NCBI RefSeq assembly: GCF_000238375.3
Contig: NZ_AHBZ03000012.1
Span: forward strand, 310,001-374,000
Source: Pseudoalteromonas citrea
GTDB taxonomy: Bacteria > Pseudomonadota > Gammaproteobacteria > Enterobacterales > Alteromonadaceae
DNA: 64,000 nt
Direction: 5' to 3'
Shown in pieces: positions 9,205-18,573 of this stretch (positions within the stretch are counted from its first letter, which is position 1; each line of letters starts with the position of its first letter). The notes beneath the pieces are model-generated. The model made no database searches and was not told the origin of the DNA. It saw nothing but the letters and a program-made list of their open reading frames with translations. The position numbers were made by a program, and so were the translations under genes.

Positions 9205-11340
9205 ATGATATTTAAAAAACCACTAATGGTGTCGCTCTATGCACTGGCGTTAAACACCACCTACTCTCATGCCATGTCATGGAACATATGCCCGGGCGGC
9301 ATTGATCGAAATATAATGAAAGTTAAAGAGGAACAGCCTCATCAACACATGAAATATCTGTCTTTTAGCCCTCAGTTACCCGGTGAACAACTAAAAGTAC
9401 AAGGTACACAATCCTCAATTATTGCCATGTATAATGGCAGTTGTGAAATTTTTAACGGTGCTGACTTCAATGGTGTACAAGTTAATTTACTCGACACTGG
9501 CGAGAGCTACGATGGTTCAAGCTTACCTTTCCACCAGCTTGTATACGGCGGAGAAGGCAATGATATTATTATCACCGGAAACGCCATAGATTATGTCTAT
9601 GGCAAAGGTGGTAATGATCAAATATATACCAATGATAACTATGAAAAAGTAGATGCAGGCATTGGTGCCGATTGCGTAGAGCAAGGTAATCAAGGACAAA
9701 TACAAAGTGCCATCACCGCCGCAGAGTCTGCCAGCTGTACAGGCTACAAGCCAGCCAGTTGTAGCGGACTAGGTAATAACATAGTGGTGGCGACCAATAC
9801 CAGTTACACACCAGGCATGACCTATTTATCCGTTACACCGCAAGGTAACAACCTCACTCTCACCGCTGAAGGTGATGAGCAACAAGTGATCCTATATTAC
9901 GATAACCAGTGTGAAGTTATTGAAGCTGGCTCCTACTCTGGCGTTATGGTTAATTTGGCCAACACCGGTGAGGACTATGATGGTAGCAATCTCAACTTTC
10001 ATCAACTCGTCATTGGTGGTGATGGTAACGATATCATTCATACTGGCGATAAAATCGACTACATATATAGTGGTGCAGGTAACGACGAAATTTATTCAAA
10101 TGCAGAGTATGACAAGATAGACGGCGGTGCAGGCGTAGACTGTGTTGAAGAGGGAGCTGGTCGTGCAAATATGCCTAGCCCTATTTCAAATGTAGAATAC
10201 GAGAGCTGCGCAAATACAACAAAGACAATTGACGTAAGAGACTTACCTTCTTCGCTGGCTAGTCAGTATGCCAAGTGTAAAACTCAAGACTATGGTTTTT
10301 TTGCACAACTCACTAATGGCAACTGGAAAGTTGAAGCGATGGACTCTGGCATCACCTTACATATAGCCCAATATGATGATTATAAATTTGCGTATAGCAG
10401 TAATTACCAACATTGTGAACTTAGCGATGGTGTCACCCATATCACAGTGACACTTTCTGATGGTAATGACTCGCTCCATGCTTCAACCATCACAGCCAAT
10501 ATGACGGTATACGCTAAAGATGGTAAAGACACGGTGCAAACAGGCAGTGGTCATGACTTAATCTTTGGTGGTAATTCCAGTGATTCAATATCATCCGGCA
10601 ATGGTAATGATTGGATATCTGGTGGCTCAAGGATTCAAACAGATCATAGTGGTGTTGTGCATACCGCTGCAGTTGGCGGCAAAAACGGCGACGGCAATGA
10701 TAACATCAATGCCGGTAACGGAGATGACGTCATTTTTGGTAATGAAGGTGGTGACAAAATTCAAGGAGGTAACGGAGACGACGTTATTTTTGGTAACAGT
10801 GGTAATACTGACCGCCTTTATGGCAACTCGGGCGCTGACTTAATCGTTGACTCAGGGGGGAACTCTTGGGGAAATAGGGCCAAAGCATGGGGTGGCAGTG
10901 GTCAAGATATTATCGTATGTGAATCTGGCCAATGTGAACTCAATGGTGGTGGTAGCAAAGACTTCTTAGCCACGATTGCAACATACTCAAATGTTGGACT
11001 ATATGGTGGCGATGGTGGCGATATTTTGTTTGTTCGTGGTGACTCGCTGCCATTAGGTACTGGTGGCAGTGGTAATGACTTATGTTACAACGAATGGAAC
11101 GATAGTGATGTCTGTAGCTATCTAACAAGTTCCAAAAAGAAAGGGGGTTATTTTGATACAGCCGTACGAAAAGCAGGAAGTGGCATGTCGTCTCGTCACG
11201 AACAAGCACTGAAAATGTCAAGCTTTCGGGTCCATAATGGCTATTCAACATTCAAGCAACGCATGGCCGATTTAGTCAATGCAAAAACATTTAACGCTTG
11301 GCAAAGCAACCGAAGTAAAAGTATTTACGATTTACAATAA
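9205..11340 (+). CDS. RTX-repeat (hemolysin-type calcium-binding) secreted protein
   Basis: A 711-residue protein with a Sec-type signal peptide (residues 1 to about 24, ending near TYSHA). Two related modules follow (about 65-170 and 190-330), each with DTGE/NTGE-YDGS, FHQLV, GGxGNDII, a DYxY block and a C-terminal DCVE. Classic nonapeptide repeats GNGDDVIFGN and GGNGDDVIFGN lie near 500-560. Such repeats bind calcium outside the cell. Most RTX proteins leave through type I secretion with no signal peptide; this one has a leader and no type I genes beside it. Function beyond calcium binding and adhesion is unknown. Confidence 0.85.
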   Translation: MIFKKPLMVSLYALALNTTYSHAMSWNICPGGIDRNIMKVKEEQPHQHMKYLSFSPQLPGEQLKVQGTQSSIIAMYNGSCEIFNGADFNGVQVNLLDTGESYDGSSLPFHQLVYGGEGNDIIITGNAIDYVYGKGGNDQIYTNDNYEKVDAGIGADCVEQGNQGQIQSAITAAESASCTGYKPASCSGLGNNIVVATNTSYTPGMTYLSVTPQGNNLTLTAEGDEQQVILYYDNQCEVIEAGSYSGVMVNLANTGEDYDGSNLNFHQLVIGGDGNDIIHTGDKIDYIYSGAGNDEIYSNAEYDKIDGGAGVDCVEEGAGRANMPSPISNVEYESCANTTKTIDVRDLPSSLASQYAKCKTQDYGFFAQLTNGNWKVEAMDSGITLHIAQYDDYKFAYSSNYQHCELSDGVTHITVTLSDGNDSLHASTITANMTVYAKDGKDTVQTGSGHDLIFGGNSSDSISSGNGNDWISGGSRIQTDHSGVVHTAAVGGKNGDGNDNINAGNGDDVIFGNEGGDKIQGGNGDDVIFGNSGNTDRLYGNSGADLIVDSGGNSWGNRAKAWGGSGQDIIVCESGQCELNGGGSKDFLATIATYSNVGLYGGDGGDILFVRGDSLPLGTGGSGNDLCYNEWNDSDVCSYLTSSKKKGGYFDTAVRKAGSGMSSRHEQALKMSSFRVHNGYSTFKQRMADLVNAKTFNAWQSNRSKSIYDLQ

Positions 11341-11804
11341 ACCACCGTACTTAGGCGCTTTTGCACTGTGCATCCAAGGCATAGCACAGCCCTGAGTTAT
11401 AATAACCTTTAGTATCACGCGCGGTCAGGATTGAGCGCGCGTGATACAAATGGCCCCGCGCCTAATTTTTCACTTTTTAAATTACTTCATGCTATTTTCC
11501 GGATCTAAATAGTTAAACCCCTACTCTCTTTACTAAATAAAGCTGCGATACGTATTAAATAAAGTCTCATCTACGATAGCCCCTTCATAAGATAAAAATA
11601 TAAACAACAAAATCAAACTCTTGCAAGTCCACTCAATTAAAGAGTCTTAACAAGCTCGTTTGGGCGTCAACCCCTTAAAACTTCGCTAATTTTATTCCGG
11701 TGTTAACGAGAATACGTTTTCACATCGATACAACATGGCGTCATTAACTGCGTAAATAAGCATGGTTGATGACCCCTCTCTAAAGGAACGATAGGAATAA
11801 AAAT
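11341..11804. other. Intergenic stretch with an 11-bp inverted repeat
   Basis: No gene is seen in these 464 bp. The repeat GTATCACGCGC at 11412-11422 pairs with GCGCGTGATAC at 11437-11447 across a 14-nt loop. It is GC-rich for its surroundings and has no U-tract, so it could be a weak terminator or a protein-binding site. The last 50 bp contain the leader and AGGAACGATAGGAA ribosome-binding region of the first YadA-head-like gene. Confidence 0.5.
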
Positions 11805-12629
11805 ATGACTAAGTTTACTAAATATAGCGTTTTTGCGGGACTGGCGTTTGCATCACTTAATGCAAGCGCCGATCATTTAACACCTGAACAGCAAGGTAAA
11901 TTAGATGCCATTTTAGGATGTATGTCGCAATCCAATGCCACTATCCATATACATGGCTGCAACTTACAAATTGTCAATGGCTCAGGTGATACCAATACGG
12001 CAAATGGTAAAGGTAACCTCATCATCGGGTATAACAATGGCGCGACTGCACCATCAGCGCAGTCAGCGCAAGCGAGCGGTTCACATAACCTCATTTTAGG
12101 ACATGGCCATACTTATACAGGGAATAGCTCATTTATCGCAGGCAGAAACAACTTCGTTTCAAGCGATTCAAGTTTTGCCACTGGTGCGTCGGGCACAATC
12201 GATCACGCTCATTACCAACGAAGTACCATTGCTGGCGGTTTAGGTAACATAGTTAAAGGCGCTCTAAGCGGTATTGCAGGGGGTAATAATAATACAATTT
12301 CTGATTTTAGTTCTGCTCACATGGTCATTCTAGGGGGGAATCACAACGAGGTGAGAGGTCAATACAGCACTATCTCTGGGGGAGTTCGCAATAAGGTGGT
12401 CAATGCATTGCAAGCTAATATTTTAGGCGGTGAAGACAACGTTATTACCAAGCAACAAGTGGTAATTGCCGGTGGTCGATTTAACTCAGCGTCGGCAGAA
12501 GCTGCTGCTGTGCTAGGCGGGCAAAACAACTCAGCCGATGGATTCCAATCTACCATCGCAGGTGGTGCTGACAGACAGACCACCGAATGGCAAGAATTCA
12601 GAGCTGGCCACTTTAACGCAAAAAACTAA
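11805..12629 (+). CDS. Secreted protein with YadA-head-like repeats (paralog 1)
   Basis: A 274-residue protein with a signal peptide (about residues 1-22). A short conserved N-terminal unit carries two cysteines, C39 and C52, 13 residues apart. The rest is made of about 14-residue left-handed beta-roll repeats of the YadA/Hia head type (xxIxGGxxNxxxGxxSxxxGG). No coiled-coil stalk and no C-terminal YadA membrane anchor are present, so it cannot be a complete trimeric autotransporter. It is the first of three tandem paralogs with 30-40 nt spacers, probably one operon. Function is unknown; a secreted or surface-bound adhesin or matrix protein is possible. Confidence 0.8.
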   Translation: MTKFTKYSVFAGLAFASLNASADHLTPEQQGKLDAILGCMSQSNATIHIHGCNLQIVNGSGDTNTANGKGNLIIGYNNGATAPSAQSAQASGSHNLILGHGHTYTGNSSFIAGRNNFVSSDSSFATGASGTIDHAHYQRSTIAGGLGNIVKGALSGIAGGNNNTISDFSSAHMVILGGNHNEVRGQYSTISGGVRNKVVNALQANILGGEDNVITKQQVVIAGGRFNSASAEAAAVLGGQNNSADGFQSTIAGGADRQTTEWQEFRAGHFNAKN

Positions 12630-12663
12630 ACACCGTCACTGACCACATTAAAGGAAAATATCC

Positions 12664-13458
12664 ATGATTAAATTATCAAAATTAGCGGCCGTTATTACAC
12701 TATCAACCAGCTCAATGGCCGCCAATGCTGCGCTTACAGAAGCCGAGCAAACAGCCCTGATAGACATTCTTTCATGCTTAGACCGAGTGCATAACACCTT
12801 GGTCGTTACAGGCTGTGATGTGCAAGTTGTCAACGGCTTACATGGCAACAATGAAACAAATAGTAAAGGCAATGTCATTTTAGGTTATAACCGAGCGGAT
12901 AGCCCTTACGCACAAAAAACCGGCTCTCATAACCTCGTCGTTGGTGATTTTCACCAATACACTTCTGTCGGTTCAGTTGTCGCAGGCGATAGCAATAACG
13001 CTCTCGCGGAATCCGTTACTGTCGCTGGTCGATTCAACTCAGCAAAAGGCTTTCACAGTGCGGTTTGGGGAGGAGAATCAAATACCGCAGAAGGCCTATT
13101 CTCTGTCATTTTAGGCGGTCAAGAAAACCACACGCCAGACTTGCATAACTTTGCCGTCATTGCAGGCGGTAAGCGTAATACAGCCAGTAATTTCTTCTCA
13201 ATGGTACTCGGGGGAGAGCAAAACATCGCAACCGGACAAAGCTCTGTCATTTTGGGGGGCACACTAAACAGCACAACAGGACCTAGCTCTAGCATTACCG
13301 GTGGGGTAAACAATAAAGCGACAGGCGAACTCAGTGCTATCTTAGGCGGGGAAGCGAACCAAGCAAATGGCTTCACATCAACCATTGGTGGCGGACTAAA
13401 ACGTGCTGTTCATGGCCGAGATAACTATCAAGCCGGTTATTTCTTTTCTGAAAAATAA
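12664..13458 (+). CDS. Secreted protein with YadA-head-like repeats (paralog 2)
   Basis: A 264-residue paralog of the preceding gene. It has a signal peptide ending near SMAANA, the cysteine pair C38/C51, the conserved joint NGxxxxxxKGNVILGYN, and about ten head-type repeats (VILGGxxN, SAILGGEANQA). The C-terminal block TIGGGLKRAVHGRDNYQAGYF is shared with paralog 3. No anchor domain is present. An AAGGAAA ribosome-binding site precedes the ATG. Confidence 0.8.
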   Translation: MIKLSKLAAVITLSTSSMAANAALTEAEQTALIDILSCLDRVHNTLVVTGCDVQVVNGLHGNNETNSKGNVILGYNRADSPYAQKTGSHNLVVGDFHQYTSVGSVVAGDSNNALAESVTVAGRFNSAKGFHSAVWGGESNTAEGLFSVILGGQENHTPDLHNFAVIAGGKRNTASNFFSMVLGGEQNIATGQSSVILGGTLNSTTGPSSSITGGVNNKATGELSAILGGEANQANGFTSTIGGGLKRAVHGRDNYQAGYFFSEK

Positions 13459-13491
13459 TGTAACGAAACAAATAAAATTTAAGGAAATACT

Positions 13492-14340
13492 ATGTTCAAC
13501 CTACATAAAATCGCAGTACTTATTGGTCTTGGCATCACAACTGGCAGCGTAATGGCTAATTCACATGACCATGGACACGATCCAATACACAGCGAACAAG
13601 CGTTACGCGCAATTTTACAATGTATGACCAAAGTTGATAACACACTTGTGATCAATGGATGTAACTTGCATTTGGCCAATGGCAGTAATAAAACACACCA
13701 ACACTCTGATGGCACAAGTTCAGCCAATGGACTAGGTAACCTTATTCTTGGTTATAACGTTATTAATACCTCCACAGGCACCCCTGAACAGGCTCATTCA
13801 GGCTCTCATAACTTAGTTATTGGTGATGGCCATAACTACCAATCAACGGGTGCCATTATCGCAGGGGCGAATAACCGAGTAACGAGCCGCTCTGCCGTGG
13901 TCGCAGGTGTCTTTAACCAAGTCAACGGTATCGCTTCGACGGTACTATCAGGCTCTTATCATGAAGTACATGGCGACTACAGCATTATTTTTGGTGGCGC
14001 AGCGAATACCATTGCCGCAGGCGTGAACTGGGGCAGTATTTCGGCTGGCGAGTCTCATAATGTCGAAGCGCATTTAGCCAGCATTGTTGGGGGGCGTCAC
14101 AATACTGCAAAAGCACGAGCGTCGGCGATTAGCGGAGGCCAATTTAACGAAACCTCTGGTGAATACTCCGTTGTTGTTGGTGGCTCGCTGAACAAAGCCA
14201 CAGCCCGCGCCGCAGTGGTACTTGGTGGCCGATATAACGAAGCCAATGGAGAAATCTCCACTGTCGCTGGCGGCCTAAAACGCAGTACAACAGGCAAACA
14301 TGACTACCGAGCTGGGGCGAACTTCTTCTCTAATCAGTAA
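13492..14340 (+). CDS. Secreted protein with YadA-head-like repeats (paralog 3)
   Basis: A 282-residue paralog. After a signal peptide it has a histidine-rich segment (SHDHGHDPIHSE, residues 24-35) not found in the other two, then the cysteine pair C44/C57, again 13 residues apart. Head-type repeats fill the remainder and the C-terminal block GGLKRSTTGKHDYRAG matches paralog 2. No stalk or anchor is present. A strong terminator follows at once. The histidine-rich segment could bind metal, which is speculative. Confidence 0.8.
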   Translation: MFNLHKIAVLIGLGITTGSVMANSHDHGHDPIHSEQALRAILQCMTKVDNTLVINGCNLHLANGSNKTHQHSDGTSSANGLGNLILGYNVINTSTGTPEQAHSGSHNLVIGDGHNYQSTGAIIAGANNRVTSRSAVVAGVFNQVNGIASTVLSGSYHEVHGDYSIIFGGAANTIAAGVNWGSISAGESHNVEAHLASIVGGRHNTAKARASAISGGQFNETSGEYSVVVGGSLNKATARAAVVLGGRYNEANGEISTVAGGLKRSTTGKHDYRAGANFFSNQ

Positions 14341-14358
14341 AGTGCATTAAGTCCTAAT

Positions 14359-14396
14359 AACAGCAAAGCCATACTCTTTAGTATGGCTTTGCTGTT
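14359..14396. terminator. Bidirectional terminator between YadA-like paralog 3 and the AraC gene
   Basis: A perfect 16-bp stem, AACAGCAAAGCCATAC, with a 6-nt loop TCTTTA and its complement ending at 14396. It lies between convergent genes, 18 nt after one stop and 5 nt before the other, and is followed by a T-rich stretch, so it can serve both strands. Confidence 0.85.
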
Positions 14397-14401
14397 AGCT
14401 T

Positions 14402-15439
14402 TTAATGAGACAGTGATGGACTTTCAATGGCACAACTGTGCTTACGATATTCACTCGGAGTAACACCAGTATGTGCTTTAAACAATCGATTAAAGTTAGA
14501 TTTACTGTTAAAGCCGGCATCATATGCCACCGCTAAAATCTTACAGCGACTTCGACATAACAGCCGTTTTGCTTCATCAATACGATATTGATTTACAAAA
14601 TCGTAAAAACTCATTTGTAAGCAAATATTGAGCGTAGCTGAAACATCGGTGTTATTAATATCAATATGTTCAGCCAACTCAGACAGGCTCAACTGCGGGT
14701 TTAAAAACAGCTTTTCTGATTGCATCGCGTAAGTAAGCTTTTTAACTAAATCAGTATGCTCAGAGCACTTGAACTTTGTTTTCGGATTGCCATTTTCGTC
14801 TTCTAATGGCGATAGGCCTTGTACCGTATAAGGTTTAACTAAATTAAGATAAGTAAGAATAAATAAACCAACGCACATGGGAATATAACTGGCTAGCGAC
14901 ACCCATTTACTCAGTGGAACTGGTAAGGTGTTATCGATACAGAGCACTGAAAAAACAATGACCCAAGTACTCAATTGGTACTGACTCAACCGCCGTAACC
15001 ATATTAAGTTTTTACGCGAGTCTGGTGTTAACGGTTGCAGCAGAATATACCTTAAAGTATATAGTGAGTAACCCAAAGCGCACACTACGCCAAAACAAAA
15101 TGGCCAGCTAAGCATAAATAAGTAACATGCCGAAATGGGTAATAGGTGGAAAATATCGTTGTGAGAAAGCCGCGCTCTTTGGACTAGTGTTCTAGCATAC
15201 AAATAAAAGATTGGGCCATAAAATGGGTCAAAGGTAAGGTAAGACTCATAGTGTATGATGTTAAAAGCAATCAATGCGACTTGAACAAGTTCTAAGGTAA
15301 AAAACATGACCCATACACTTAGCAAGTGACATGCAGAGGTTTTAGATTTATTGGCAAGCAGCAAAAAGCACAGTAAGCAGCCCAGCAATAGTGTTAATAC
15401 ATAAAAATTACGCGTAACCTCAATAAAAAACTGTAACAC
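14402..15439 (-). CDS. AraC-family regulator with an N-terminal membrane domain
   Basis: A 345-residue protein. The first two thirds (about residues 8-215) are hydrophobic with six or seven predicted membrane helices. A C-terminal AraC/XylS helix-turn-helix pair follows (about 235-335; LSELAEHIDINNTDVSATLN, then ILAVAYDAGFNSKSNFNRLFKAHTGVTPSEYRK). The start is GTG at 15439, supported by AAGGA 8 nt upstream. This architecture suggests a membrane-bound one-component sensor-regulator. Targets are unknown; the YadA-like operon next to it is a candidate. Confidence 0.88.
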   Translation of the reverse strand: MLQFFIEVTRNFYVLTLLLGCLLCFLLLANKSKTSACHLLSVWVMFFTLELVQVALIAFNIIHYESYLTFDPFYGPIFYLYARTLVQRARLSHNDIFHLLPISACYLFMLSWPFCFGVVCALGYSLYTLRYILLQPLTPDSRKNLIWLRRLSQYQLSTWVIVFSVLCIDNTLPVPLSKWVSLASYIPMCVGLFILTYLNLVKPYTVQGLSPLEDENGNPKTKFKCSEHTDLVKKLTYAMQSEKLFLNPQLSLSELAEHIDINNTDVSATLNICLQMSFYDFVNQYRIDEAKRLLCRSRCKILAVAYDAGFNSKSNFNRLFKAHTGVTPSEYRKHSCAIESPSLSH

Positions 15440-16143
15440 TTCAATATTCCTTATTTGACTCTGTTACAGAAATAGACCGAGCCACAAAGAATAAATTACA
15501 AGTAATTACAAAATAATTACAACCCAGCTACTTAACATGCCAACTCACTTGCCTATCGCACTGCAGCGTTCACTATATTGACAGTTATAGGGTATAAGTA
15601 AGATCATTATCGTATAAGCGTTTATATCGATACTACAGCCACCGTCCCCCATCAACTTAACCACATTAAATAGAGTGTATCCACAGCCCTTTTCTTAGGA
15701 GTAACTAAATCAAACGGGTCATGCTGACATCGCGAAAAGTACAGTTTACTTACAGTTATAAAGGGAGCACCAATAAAATACTCTAAATTCCATAAAAAAT
15801 ATGAAATAAATTCATGGTACTTTAAACAATAATCATTACACCATTTCACTAGGAACGATGCAAAAAGTGAGACTAACAAGCCATTTTTTATTTAACGGCA
15901 CAAGGAACTAAGAATTATAAAATTGGGGGAATATGATATTTTATAAACAAAACTAGTCGAAAACTTACCAGTTCACTTTATATCTAGTTCAAATTAAAGA
16001 CAGCACGCCAAAAAACTAAAAAATTGCCTTTATTATAAAAAAGAGAATAATAAACAACACCCCTATTATTTCCTGAAAGATTACAAAACCAACCCTTATT
16101 GTTAATATAAAGATAACAAGCGACCCACCTTGTTTTGCTGGTG
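15440..16143. other. AT-rich intergenic stretch
   Basis: About 700 bp of AT-rich sequence between the divergent AraC gene and the hydrolase operon. A 75-codon open frame on the minus strand (15652-15879) has no recognisable family, no clear ribosome-binding site and an unusual composition, so I do not call it a gene. I see no RNA gene. Confidence 0.5.
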
Positions 16144-16172
16144 TTGTTTTTGAGTTTCATTTTTGATACAAT
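16144..16172 (+). promoter_or_regulatory. Predicted sigma-70 promoter of the hydrolase/amine-oxidase operon
   Basis: TTGTTT (16144-16149) and TACAAT (16167-16172) are separated by 17 bp and lie about 40 bp before the start codon of the lipoprotein hydrolase gene. Prediction from sequence only. Confidence 0.5.
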
Positions 16173-16210
16173 AGAAACAACTGAAAAGCTTGTTTTTAAA
16201 AGGAATCATT

Positions 16211-17044
16211 ATGAAACTAAAAGTTTGCTGTGCTCTATTCTCTACTGTCATTGTCGCAGGGTGTAATACAACCGAGCATAAGCCTATACAATACAAAAGT
16301 CTAATTGATCATAGTTCAGAAAAGCACAACTCTGTGGTTTTTATCCATGGCGCACACCTAAAAGGCTCTTCTTGGTCACTGGTGCAAAAAAACTTTGCCA
16401 AAATTAATATTCCAACTCATATCATTGACTTACCTGGCAGGTCCCAACCTCTCAGCCCTGAAAGCATAACAATCACATATGCTGCACAAACAATGTGTAA
16501 TGAGTTACAACAATTACCACAACCCCTTTCTCTAGTCGTGCATAGTCAAGGCGGTGCCATTGCACATAAAACATTGACTTTGTGTAATGACATTAAAGTT
16601 AATGACATTGTTTATATCAGTGCCGTTGCACCTATCAATGGCGCAAAACCATTTTCTTTATTAAGCAAGGAAGATGAAAAAAACTACTTTTCAGGTATAA
16701 AATATGAAGGTGGTTGGATGAAAATTTCTAACAAAACCGCTTTTGTATCTTCATTTACCGACTCCCAATCTCCAACACTGCATGCAATGGTCATAAATAA
16801 CTCAGTCGATGAGCCTGCAATCACAGGGGAAGGTAAAGTTCAACTGAACAAAGAAGCACTTAAAGACATCAAAAAAAGTTATATTTTCGCTAAAAATGAC
16901 AAAATTATTTCCTTTGAATCTCAGCAACGTATTGCCCAATCGATAGATATACAAAATACGTACACGATAAATTCAGGGCACCTTCCCATGCTCACTCAAC
17001 CAGATGAACTGGCAAAAGCCATTGTCGCCGCGCTGAAATTATAA
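16211..17044 (+). CDS. Alpha/beta-hydrolase lipoprotein
   Basis: A 277-residue protein. An upstream in-frame codon would allow a longer form, but ATG 16211 follows AGGAATCATT and begins a perfect lipoprotein leader with lipobox VAGC and cysteine 18. The mature part has the alpha/beta-hydrolase features HG (VFIHGAHLKGSSW), the nucleophile elbow HSQGG, and a C-terminal NSGHLPML histidine. It should be a membrane-anchored esterase or related hydrolase; the substrate is unknown. It begins a run of five genes with short spacers. Confidence 0.82.
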   Translation: MKLKVCCALFSTVIVAGCNTTEHKPIQYKSLIDHSSEKHNSVVFIHGAHLKGSSWSLVQKNFAKINIPTHIIDLPGRSQPLSPESITITYAAQTMCNELQQLPQPLSLVVHSQGGAIAHKTLTLCNDIKVNDIVYISAVAPINGAKPFSLLSKEDEKNYFSGIKYEGGWMKISNKTAFVSSFTDSQSPTLHAMVINNSVDEPAITGEGKVQLNKEALKDIKKSYIFAKNDKIISFESQQRIAQSIDIQNTYTINSGHLPMLTQPDELAKAIVAALKL

Positions 17045-17067
17045 ATATTCGCTAAAGGATTTAGTAA

Positions 17068-18561
17068 ATGGAAAGTCATGCTTTTAATACGACAGCCTCA
17101 CCGCTTGAGCTACTCAAGCGTGTAAGAAACCTTGCCAGCAACAGTTTACGAAACGGCCCATCAATCACTATTATTGGAGCTGGAATCGCGGGCTTAACCT
17201 GTGCTTACGAGCTTAAAAGGCTTGGTGCAGACATCACGCTGCTTGAAGCAGATCAAGGTCATATAGGTGGACGCGTTAGAACCCTAAGAGAATCGGATAA
17301 ACTGTACTCCGAATTAGGTGCGATGCGGATCCCCACTTTACACCATTTAACTCGCCACTATATTGAAGAAATGGGCCTAACACTGCGACCATTCGTTCAA
17401 GAAAACACCAATACCTTTACAATGATTAGAGGGCAAAAAGTACCCCGCAGCCAAGCTGGGTATGAAAGTCTCAAAGCTCACTTTGCTCTAAGTGAAAAAG
17501 AGCAAAAAATGTCTGCTGATGATATGTGGGATCTTGCAGTGACGAATACGCTGGCATCATTAAATGATGAAGAACAGCAGTCTTTGTATCATAAGCGTTT
17601 CACCACGACCAAACTCAAATCACTGGATGAAATGTCCTTAAAAGACGCCTTTAAAAAAGCAGGATTAAGCTTAGAAGCATTAGAGTACGTATCTGCAATC
17701 TATGGGGTTTCAACATTACTGCATACTTCTTTTACAGAGCATTTGAGAGAGCAGTTAGAACGCGTATGGTATGAAGGATTTGATGAAATTGTTGGTGGCA
17801 CAGATTTATTACCCAACAAACTCTACGAACAGATAAAAAATACCATTGACTATAAGTCTGGTGCAAAAGTGGTGGCTGTCAAGAATCACCACAACAAGGT
17901 AGATGTTACTTACCAACTTAAAGATAGATCGAAACATACCATTAGCTCCGACTTTGCCATCTGTACTTTACCTTTTGGTGTACTTGGTAAAGTTGATTTC
18001 GGTAATTCTATTGATCATAAAAAGTCCAGAGCTTTTGCCCAAGTTCATTATGACTCAGCAACCAAAGTACTGATCAGAACAAAAGATCGCTTCTGGGAAC
18101 TTAAAGAAGGCATTTATGGGGGAAGTACCATTTACGATGTAGGCCTAGGACATACATGGTATCCCGCCGACAACGCAAAAACAAAAGAGTTAGCAGTCTC
18201 TCAATCACCGAGTTACTTATTGGCATCATACACTTGGGGTCAGCATGCGCGCAGGGTAGACACACTGAACAATTATGAATTAAAAGAGCTCATTTTCACT
18301 GAACTTAAAAAGGTTCATCCATACTTAGAGTCTGATGATATTTTAAGCGTCTACCGATGGAGTTGGAGTAACCATACACACTCTGCGGGTGCTTACGCCT
18401 TCTTTAACCCACGCGACCACCAAGATTACTTTGCGCTCATGACCACGCCTGAAAACCGTTTGTGTTTTGCCGGTGAGCACTGCTCTGTTTACCACTCTTG
18501 GATACAAGGCGCTTTAGTATCGGCGCTTGAAACAGTTCTATATTTAAATCAAAAAGTATAA
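17068..18561 (+). CDS. Flavin amine oxidase (monoamine/L-amino-acid oxidase family)
   Basis: A 497-residue FAD enzyme. The Rossmann motif GAGIAG is at residues 37-42, followed by ITLLEADQGHIGGRV, an arginine-containing ELGAMRIP substrate block, and the family's C-terminal FAD contact FAGEHCSVYHSWIQGAL. Such enzymes oxidise amines or amino acids to imines and keto acids, making hydrogen peroxide and ammonia. It has no signal peptide. The next gene, a keto-acid decarboxylase, starts after 12 nt, suggesting an amino acid to keto acid to aldehyde route. The substrate is not deducible. Confidence 0.87.
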   Translation: MESHAFNTTASPLELLKRVRNLASNSLRNGPSITIIGAGIAGLTCAYELKRLGADITLLEADQGHIGGRVRTLRESDKLYSELGAMRIPTLHHLTRHYIEEMGLTLRPFVQENTNTFTMIRGQKVPRSQAGYESLKAHFALSEKEQKMSADDMWDLAVTNTLASLNDEEQQSLYHKRFTTTKLKSLDEMSLKDAFKKAGLSLEALEYVSAIYGVSTLLHTSFTEHLREQLERVWYEGFDEIVGGTDLLPNKLYEQIKNTIDYKSGAKVVAVKNHHNKVDVTYQLKDRSKHTISSDFAICTLPFGVLGKVDFGNSIDHKKSRAFAQVHYDSATKVLIRTKDRFWELKEGIYGGSTIYDVGLGHTWYPADNAKTKELAVSQSPSYLLASYTWGQHARRVDTLNNYELKELIFTELKKVHPYLESDDILSVYRWSWSNHTHSAGAYAFFNPRDHQDYFALMTTPENRLCFAGEHCSVYHSWIQGALVSALETVLYLNQKV

Positions 18562-18573
18562 TAAGGAAATAAC

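Noticed and set aside
11640-11725. AAC...GTT-flanked region resembling an integron attC site before the YadA-like trio
   Set aside because: The core half-sites do not fit the consensus and no integrase gene is present.
13755-13767. GTTATAAC-containing sequence in YadA-like paralog 3 that resembles part of a Zur box
   Set aside because: It lies inside a coding region, matches only half of the motif, and recurs from the repeat-encoded GYN residues.
15652-15879. 75-codon minus-strand open frame in the AT-rich gap before the hydrolase operon
   Set aside because: No family, no convincing ribosome-binding site, and random-looking composition.
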